Source: an uncultured Bryobacterales bacterium
GTDB lineage: Bacteria > Acidobacteriota > Terriglobia > Bryobacterales > UBA6623
DNA: 12,532 nucleotides
Reading direction: 5' to 3'
Assembly: GCA_946887065.1 (NCBI GenBank)
Contig: CAMPKL010000041.1
Location: 1-12,532, forward strand
How positions within the stretch are numbered: the first letter of the stretch is position 1; each line of letters begins with the position of its first letter. Below are positions 6,990-12,532 of this stretch, in pieces. The translations under genes and the position numbers were made by a program. The notes below the pieces were generated by a model. That model had not been told where the DNA came from. It saw only the letters and a program-made list of their open reading frames with translations, and did not search any database.

Positions 6990-9900
6990 CGTGCGACTCC
7001 TTCAGGGGCCTGAACAATCAGCCGATCGCTTTCCGTCCTATCATTAGCCGCTTGCTGTTCTCTATAGCGGTCTCCGACGATCCGCATGGAGCGCAACAGA
7101 GCGGGCCAATCTTCGAGATGGGTGGCGAAGATTCTCTCGATAGATTGCTGCGTCCACTCGGGAACACGCAAGTTCAAATCCGCAGGCTCAAGGTGCGTCT
7201 CATCGGCCAGCGCCGCCCAGTAGAGGTTCGTCGACTCCCAACTCTCAGCCAGCGCTCGACTAGAATAGCCCATCATCGTCGGGAACAACGGCAAACGAAG
7301 TAACTCGGTTCGATAACTCTCGGACAGAGCCGGATGCGGAATCCCGAAGGTCGAGGAAATCCTCTGCGCCGAGAAGCGCTCCGGCGCCTCGGTACGGAGC
7401 CGGCGGATCTCCGAAACAAAAGGATCACCATAAGCCGCCGAGTCGCCATTCGCGAATGCCGTCGCTAGATCAAAGTACTCCGCCGGCGTCAAGACGTCAA
7501 TGGCGCCCGCTGTTTGTCCGGCCGTTAGACGCGATTCGACTAGCCAGAGGCGCGAAGGGCTGACTCTTTCGCGCAGCGTCTCTAGCACCTTGACTTGCAG
7601 TTGCGGATCCAACTTGCTCTCGCCCACCAGGGCCTGCCCCATCCGAAGATGGAGGCCGACGTAATGTAACTCGGACCGGCTTACGTCCCACCACCGCGGT
7701 ACGGTGGCGCCGAGCAGAACCTGCGGAGCGAGGTCTTGCCAGATCAGCGCCTGCCGTTCGGTTGGAACCAGGAAGTTCTGTTCGGCATCGTTGAGCGTGT
7801 AAGGCAAGCCGGCCAGCGAACCGATGAGCCTTCCGCCGGCGCTAGCCGGCCAGCCGATTCCGCGGTCGCGCGGCGATGCCCACGACTGGCGGCCCTCGGA
7901 GCCCGCGAAATCATGGCTTCGGACGAACAGAGGGTTGGCGCGAATCAGCTCGGCTCCCGGGGGCGAATAGTAGACGTAAACCAGTCCGACCAACGAATCG
8001 CGCAAGATGGGCGCGATGGTCCCGCGAATTTCGAGCATCTGACCCAGATCGCCCGCGGCGCGGTCGACTAGCCTTTGCAGGTTGAGATCGCGTTGTTCCC
8101 GAATGTGCCGATCGACCCAGTTGTCGATGCCGATTGCATTGGCTTCGGCTGTCGACAACTCGGACTGCGGCAGACGCACATCGGAAATCGTCTCGGCAAG
8201 ACGGTTGGCCATCGCCACGTTGAAGCTCTCGCCTCGCGAGACGCGTTCGAGATGATCCGCCAGATCGAACAGCGTCTTAATCGAAACCAGCCGCTGCTGA
8301 GTGAACAGGCTATTGAATCGCTCGATCAGCGCCTCGTGCTGGCCCGTTTCGCCGGGGCCTGGCCGGCCGGCGAGCAGCCTCACAAGCGCGACGTGCGGTT
8401 CCGCGCCCGCTTGGACGTTTGCCGCCGCCAGCAAACGTTGGACTCCAGTTCGGGTGGCTTGAAACAACGCATCGTCGTTACGCCGCACATCCTTGAAGCC
8501 GGTCGAGATGTCGTACAAGGACTTGTCGGCCTCTTGCGGTCCGATGTGTCCTTCGCGAACGAGGATCTGCCACAACGAAACGAGGGCTTGTTGAGAGCCG
8601 ACGATATCAGAGCGCCTGCCGTAGTTATGGATGGTGTAGATCTCCGCCATCGAGGCGAGGAAGGCGATCCCCGTCTGCTCGCTGAGGGACGGCGATTCCG
8701 AAAGATAGGAGAATTGCGCGCCGAACTTGGGATAGTCCAGGACCAGCCGTTCCACGGTGGCATTGGCAAACGGTTGGCTGCGCGTCCGCTCTAGGTTGGT
8801 AATGGCCAGGAAGATCGCCAGCGGCTCATTTTCGACTATCTTGCGCGACAGGCCGAACAACGCTTCGATCACGTCGTCGGGCTCGCTCCAATTCTTCGCC
8901 GAGCGAGTGAGCTTGCCGTCGTACTTACCATGGGGATGGGTTTCGAACAAGTTCTTCCAGACCGCCACCGTGCCCGGGATGTGAACTTGGCCATTGGCAT
9001 CGAAGGCCAGCCGAGTGGTCAGCAGCAGCAAGTCGCCGGTGGCCCGGAAGATTGGCCGCGCCGGTCCGGGACTCGTCACCTGACCTCTCAGGGCGCCGTA
9101 GAAACGTTCCATGCGCCGCGGTTCGCCCAAGTACGCTTCCGCCGTGCCCGAGACGCGGGTCATGGCGTCGAAGTAGGCGGCCATCCAACCGTCGGCTTGG
9201 TGAATGAGCGCCTCGAAATATGCGGCGCCGTCAGCGGGAGACGTCCCCACCAAATCCTCCCATTTGGACTGCGCCCTGGCGCCGCCGGGCGTTATCGCCC
9301 TTCCTTCGCGGATCTCAAAGCTCTCCCCGAAGAAATCGAGTACCGGGGCATAGTTTTTGAGAGTGGCGACGGGTACAGCCTGGCGCAGCGCGTTTGCAGT
9401 AGGCCTATGCATCTTGGCCAGGGCTGAGTACAGACGAGCCATGGCCGGATCCGCCAAGAACACATCAATAAAGTCGCCGCCGGCTCCGGGCGTTGCCGCG
9501 GCGGTCCAGTACTCAGGTCCGAACAACACGGGGATGTTGGTCACTCCGTAGGGCAAGTGAAACGCGGCGTCGCGACGGTAGGCGTCTTCCAACTCGGACA
9601 GCGGGAAGGCGGAATCGATCGACAGGAAGGCACGGCTCGGGTTAACCGTCTCAAGTACGGCTTCTGGCCCGCATTCGGCGCGCAGCCGGTAGCCGAGCGT
9701 TTTCAGAAGTTGCGCCGTCTCGGCGGATTCGCAGGCAGGCACGTCGAGCGTGTTGTCGTCGCCCGCGAACTGCCGCAACTCCCGAGCCTGGCTCAAATAC
9801 TGTTGGATCAGCTTTAAGTATTCGGTCTCGCGCTGGGAATCGAGCGACACGCGGTAGCCGCGGGTAACGATGTTCTTTGCCAAAGCAGGCAAGAGCTGGT

Positions 9901-10414
9901 CGGGCGCTAGGTCGGTGGATAGCGCCGCCATGCGCAAGAAGCCGTCCAGAATGCCGGGGATTTCCGCAGAGCCGAAATCGCTGGTCTCCAGATTCGCCCC
10001 TGGTCCCATGCGACTCGCCGCTTGGTCCCAACCTGCGCCTCCGGCCTGGCCGTAGGCTGCCGCCGCGGATTCCGCCGCAGCCTGATCGCCGGCCGCGAGG
10101 GCCAAGACGGTTAGCCGCCTGGCGATGCGCTGTTTGAGTTCGTTCGATGAGGCCGACTGTAACGCCGATTTGTAGACTGCCAGAGCGCCAGGGTCTCCGT
10201 AGCGGTCCAGGAACTCCGCATAGGCCAGCTGCGCCTCGGCGTTGGAGCCGCCCTCAGCCGCGGCCGTTGCCAACAGTTCACGCGCCTCTTGCACACGACC
10301 CGCGCGTTCCGCCTGAAGCGCGGGCGTCACCGCCTGGGCGTTGGCCGCGCCCGGCAGAAGCCCCGTCAAGCTGATCGCGAGAATAGCCCGGACAGTGATT
10401 GAGCAACGCGACAT
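6986..10414 (-). CDS. Large secreted protein of unknown function, 1142 aa
   Basis: The protein begins with a clear signal peptide ending in AANA (cleavage after about residue 26), so it is exported. Residues 30-120 are Ala-rich helical pairs such as AERAGRVQEARELLATAA and AQLAYAEFLDRYGD, and look like two or three degenerate tetratricopeptide repeats. The remaining thousand residues are mostly helical with no domain I can name. A Trp/Tyr-rich stretch, DGWMAAYFDAMTRV, stands out in the middle, and I recall similar blocks in uncharacterised acidobacterial proteins. No catalytic motif or membrane segment is evident. The ATG at 10412-10414 has GGGGGA 6 nt upstream. The stop overlaps the VWA gene start, so the pair is probably co-expressed and may form an exported complex. 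uvrC lies 134 bp upstream on the same strand, far enough for a separate promoter. Confidence 0.82.
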   Translation of the reverse strand: MSRCSITVRAILAISLTGLLPGAANAQAVTPALQAERAGRVQEARELLATAAAEGGSNAEAQLAYAEFLDRYGDPGALAVYKSALQSASSNELKQRIARRLTVLALAAGDQAAAESAAAAYGQAGGAGWDQAASRMGPGANLETSDFGSAEIPGILDGFLRMAALSTDLAPDQLLPALAKNIVTRGYRVSLDSQRETEYLKLIQQYLSQARELRQFAGDDNTLDVPACESAETAQLLKTLGYRLRAECGPEAVLETVNPSRAFLSIDSAFPLSELEDAYRRDAAFHLPYGVTNIPVLFGPEYWTAAATPGAGGDFIDVFLADPAMARLYSALAKMHRPTANALRQAVPVATLKNYAPVLDFFGESFEIREGRAITPGGARAQSKWEDLVGTSPADGAAYFEALIHQADGWMAAYFDAMTRVSGTAEAYLGEPRRMERFYGALRGQVTSPGPARPIFRATGDLLLLTTRLAFDANGQVHIPGTVAVWKNLFETHPHGKYDGKLTRSAKNWSEPDDVIEALFGLSRKIVENEPLAIFLAITNLERTRSQPFANATVERLVLDYPKFGAQFSYLSESPSLSEQTGIAFLASMAEIYTIHNYGRRSDIVGSQQALVSLWQILVREGHIGPQEADKSLYDISTGFKDVRRNDDALFQATRTGVQRLLAAANVQAGAEPHVALVRLLAGRPGPGETGQHEALIERFNSLFTQQRLVSIKTLFDLADHLERVSRGESFNVAMANRLAETISDVRLPQSELSTAEANAIGIDNWVDRHIREQRDLNLQRLVDRAAGDLGQMLEIRGTIAPILRDSLVGLVYVYYSPPGAELIRANPLFVRSHDFAGSEGRQSWASPRDRGIGWPASAGGRLIGSLAGLPYTLNDAEQNFLVPTERQALIWQDLAPQVLLGATVPRWWDVSRSELHYVGLHLRMGQALVGESKLDPQLQVKVLETLRERVSPSRLWLVESRLTAGQTAGAIDVLTPAEYFDLATAFANGDSAAYGDPFVSEIRRLRTEAPERFSAQRISSTFGIPHPALSESYRTELLRLPLFPTMMGYSSRALAESWESTNLYWAALADETHLEPADLNLRVPEWTQQSIERIFATHLEDWPALLRSMRIVGDRYREQQAANDRTESDRLIVQAPEGVAR

Positions 10415-10470
10415 GATATTCCCCCGGTCGCAGCCTGTTTTAGTCGATCTAACGCACGTCTAGCACTCGC

Positions 10471-10486
10471 GCCCGCTAACGCGGGC
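10471..10486. repeat. Short GC-rich hairpin between uvrC and the 1142-aa gene
   Basis: GCCCGC, a TAAC loop and GCGGGC form a perfect 6-bp stem. It lies about 60 bp past the uvrC stop on the minus strand. It may help end uvrC transcription, but no T-run follows, so it could equally be part of the leader of the next gene. Confidence 0.35.
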
Positions 10487-10492
10487 ATTACG

Positions 10493-10520
10493 GGTATACA
10501 GTTTACACACGGTTAACAAG
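10493..10520 (-). promoter_or_regulatory. Possible promoter for the 1142-aa/VWA gene pair
   Basis: On the minus strand, CTTGTT (10515-10520) is followed after 16 bp by TATACC (10493-10498), a loose sigma70-like pair within the 134-bp gap. It would start a leader of about 70 nt that contains the hairpin at 10471-10486. The match is modest. Confidence 0.25.
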
Positions 10521-10548
10521 TGCTGAGATCACGGGACGATGTAAATAG

Positions 10549-12417
10549 TTACAAATCGCCCCCGCCGCCTTGTTGGAAGTGCCGGCGGACAGCCACCGCC
10601 TGGGGGGCTGAGACTACCGCTCGCAGGTCCTCTTCCGATGCGGCGCGGACTCTCTTGACGCTGCCGAAGGACCGCAAAAGCGCCTGAGACGTCTTCTTCC
10701 CGATGCCGGGGATGGCGGTTAGTTCCGACTGAATCCGGCTGGCCTTGCGCCTTTGCCGGTGGAAGGTGACGGCGAAACGGTGGGCCTCGTCGCGAATCTG
10801 TTGGATCATTCGGAGCAGGGGCGAGAAGCGGTCCAGACGGATCGGCTCGTCTTCCTGACCCAAGAGGTAGACCAATTCTTCCTTTTTGGCGATCGCCGCG
10901 ACCGGTTGGGCGCTGGCCCCGATCCCCTCCAAGGCGGCTGCCGCGGCATGGAGCTGGCCGATGCCGCCGTCGATCAGCACCAGGGAAGGGAAGGGTTTAC
11001 CCTCCGCCTGCAGACGTGAATAGCGGCGCTCGATGACCTCGCGCATCGAAGCGAAGTCGTCATTGCCATATTTCCCACGGCCTTCCGCCCGCCTGACGAT
11101 GAACTTACGGTAGTCGGACTTCTTCATCCGGCCGTTTTCCCAGACCACCATCGAGGCCACAACGTCGCTGCCTTGAATGTGAGAAATATCGAAGCACTCC
11201 ACCCTGGCGACTTCGTTTTCGTCCTCGGGCTCGGGAAGGTTGAAGGTTTCCCTCCATGCCGCGATCAGTCTCTCGGCCGAGGGCTTCATCACGCGGAAGC
11301 GCTGCTCGAAGGCGTGGCGAGCATTGCTCATCGCTAGGTCGAGCAACGCCTTCTTGGCGCCGCGTTGCGGCGTGACGATCTCCACCTTTCGGCCGCGCTT
11401 CTCGGTCAGCAGTTCGGCCAGAATCTCCTGGTCCTCGAACGGCTCGGGTACGTAGATCAGCGACGGCACGTACTGCGCGTCCAAGTAGATCTGACCCAGC
11501 AGGTTGCTCAGGAAGCGGCTTGGGTCGTACTCGGGCAATTCTTCCCAGAAATACTCTCGCCGGTCAACGACGCGCCCGTTGCGGACGTGGAACAGATTGG
11601 CCGCAGCCAGCGGCGGCTCTGCGTAGACGCCGTAAACGTCGACGTCATCGCCTTCGGCCGAGGCCATCCTCTGCCGCTCGTCCATCTCCTCCACGGTCGC
11701 GATCAGGTCGCGAAGTTTCGCCGCTCGCTCGAACTCAGTGCGTGCGGAGGCGTCCAGCATGCGCTGCCTTAGAACTTTGGCCAGGTCAGCTCGCCTGCCT
11801 TCGAGGAAGGCGCGAACATCGCCGACGGCTTCGCGATAGCTCGCGTCGTCGGTTAGCCCCTCCGTGCAAGGTCCCAAGCAACGGTTGATGTGGAACTCCA
11901 GGCAGGGCCGCGGATGAAAGCGGTTCAGGTCGATGCGACAAGAGGGAATCTGAAAGTGGCGGTGGATGAAGTGCACCAGCCGATGGGCGAGGTTCGCCGG
12001 AAAGTACGGCCCGAAGTATGTGGCGCCGTCTTTGCGAATGCGCCGTGTGACATAGACCCGAGGCCATTTCTCGGCTGTCAGCTTGATGTATGGATAAGTC
12101 TTGTCGTCTCGCAGCAGGACGTTGAAGCGCGGCTGGCGCTGTTTGATGAGATTGTTCTCGAGCGCCAGGGCCTCTTTCTCGTTGGCGACGGAGATGTAGT
12201 CAATCTCGTAGGCTTCCGAGAGGAGAGAGTTGGTCTTGGCGTCGGCGAGCTTCTCTTCGAGAAAGTAACTACGCGCTCGGCTCCGCAGGCTTTTAGCCTT
12301 GCCGACATAGATCACGGCGCCTTGAGCGTCTTTATATAGGTATACGCCCGGTCCGGCCGGCATAGCCGACGCGGTCTGCTTGAGTTTTTCCCAGCGCTCG
12401 GGACGGAAGGTACTCAC
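10549..12417 (-). CDS. uvrC: UvrABC excinuclease subunit C
   Basis: The 622-aa protein has the full UvrC layout. The GIY-YIG nuclease for the 3' cut has GVYLYK (24-29), VIYVGKAKSLRSR (35-47) and catalytic Glu87 in ENNL. Four cysteines, 160, 172, 180 and 184, match the spacing of the conserved iron-sulfur ligands. A UVR helical motif for UvrB contact lies near 213-247. The RNase H-like domain for the 5' cut has Asp410 in FDISH, Asp453/454, Asp483 in LIDGG and His546 in DEAHRFAV. The tandem helix-hairpin-helix DNA-binding end is at 565-603 (LTAIPGIGKKTSQALLRSFG). It cuts both sides of a lesion in nucleotide excision repair with UvrA and UvrB, in the cytoplasm. The start is GTG at 12415-12417 with a modest AAGG upstream. 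It is divergent from the zinc-ribbon gene across 65 bp. Confidence 0.98.
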   Translation of the reverse strand: MSTFRPERWEKLKQTASAMPAGPGVYLYKDAQGAVIYVGKAKSLRSRARSYFLEEKLADAKTNSLLSEAYEIDYISVANEKEALALENNLIKQRQPRFNVLLRDDKTYPYIKLTAEKWPRVYVTRRIRKDGATYFGPYFPANLAHRLVHFIHRHFQIPSCRIDLNRFHPRPCLEFHINRCLGPCTEGLTDDASYREAVGDVRAFLEGRRADLAKVLRQRMLDASARTEFERAAKLRDLIATVEEMDERQRMASAEGDDVDVYGVYAEPPLAAANLFHVRNGRVVDRREYFWEELPEYDPSRFLSNLLGQIYLDAQYVPSLIYVPEPFEDQEILAELLTEKRGRKVEIVTPQRGAKKALLDLAMSNARHAFEQRFRVMKPSAERLIAAWRETFNLPEPEDENEVARVECFDISHIQGSDVVASMVVWENGRMKKSDYRKFIVRRAEGRGKYGNDDFASMREVIERRYSRLQAEGKPFPSLVLIDGGIGQLHAAAAALEGIGASAQPVAAIAKKEELVYLLGQEDEPIRLDRFSPLLRMIQQIRDEAHRFAVTFHRQRRKASRIQSELTAIPGIGKKTSQALLRSFGSVKRVRAASEEDLRAVVSAPQAVAVRRHFQQGGGGDL

Positions 12418-12456
12418 CGGACTACTACCTTCGATTCTATCGAACGGGTCCAGTGG

Positions 12457-12462
12457 TAAAAT
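12457..12462 (+). promoter_or_regulatory. Possible -10 element for the zinc-ribbon gene
   Basis: TAAAAT lies 20 bp before the ATG at 12483, leaving room for a short leader holding AAGGCGGGG as ribosome site. No good -35 element is seen at the right distance, so support is weak. Confidence 0.25.
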
Positions 12463-12482
12463 TCGGCCTCAAGGCGGGGTGC

Positions 12483-12532
12483 ATGTTTACTTGGGTATGT
12501 CCTGACTGCGGAGCGGAAGTCGATGTCGCGGA
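12483..12532 (+). CDS. Start of a zinc-ribbon protein, cut by window edge
   Basis: Only 16 codons are in view: MFTWVCPDCGAEVDVA. The CPDC knuckle after a Trp is the first half of a zinc ribbon. I recall acidobacterial proteins that open with MFTWICPxCG, which supports a real start, but the rest of the protein is not visible and no function can be given. An AAGGCGGGG ribosome site ends 3 nt before the ATG. The gene is divergent from uvrC. Confidence 0.6.
   Translation, partial: MFTWVCPDCGAEVDVA

Noticed and set aside
8075..8794. 239-codon open frame on the plus strand
   Set aside because: It lies wholly antisense to the 1142-aa gene, is rich in Arg and Gln, and has no domain signature. It is a GC-driven shadow, as are the other long antisense frames there.
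12434..12439. TAGAAT on the minus strand as a -10 element for uvrC
   Set aside because: It would place the transcript start past the only ribosome-site-like sequence, leaving about 10 nt of leader, and no good -35 lies upstream.

Overview
The window looks like a chromosomal segment of a GC-rich bacterium, most likely an Acidobacteriota member (possibly Bryobacterales/Solibacter-like). The main pointer is a secreted protein at 5958-6989 that reads as a member of the VWFA-related family first defined in Acidobacteria. A truncated zinc-ribbon start (Met-Phe-Thr-Trp followed by Cys-x2-Cys) at the right edge fits. The taxonomic call is an inference from memory of families; no search was run. There are no tRNA or rRNA genes, insertion sequences or CRISPR arrays that I can see.

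Layout, left to right. (1) 1-1754, minus: the N-terminal part of a secreted M11/gametolysin-like zinc metalloprotease that runs off the left edge. (2) 1981-2673, minus: an unrecognised 230-aa protein with a TTG start. (3) 2863-3165, plus: a 100-residue membrane protein whose stop codon overlaps the stop of the convergent class I aminotransferase (3162-4325, minus). (4) 4432-4968 and 4961-5338, plus: a Panacea-domain protein overlapping by 8 bp a small two-helix membrane protein. This is the best candidate for a poorly described system and looks like a Panacea toxin-antitoxin pair. (5) 5395-5952, plus: a lipoprotein FKBP-type prolyl isomerase. (6) 5958-6989 and 6986-10414, minus: the VWFA-related protein, translationally coupled behind a very large secreted protein of unknown function. 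(7) 10549-12417, minus: uvrC. (8) 12483 onward, plus: the zinc-ribbon gene start.

Three functional groups are visible. The first is housekeeping: UvrC repair and amino acid transamination. The second is an exported or envelope set: the metalloprotease, the FKBP lipoprotein, and the secreted 1142-aa/VWA pair, which probably act together. The third is the compact Panacea/membrane-protein module, set between the aminotransferase and the FKBP gene. Coding density is high and the two convergent gene pairs have almost no space between them. No stretch longer than 300 bp lacks a gene.
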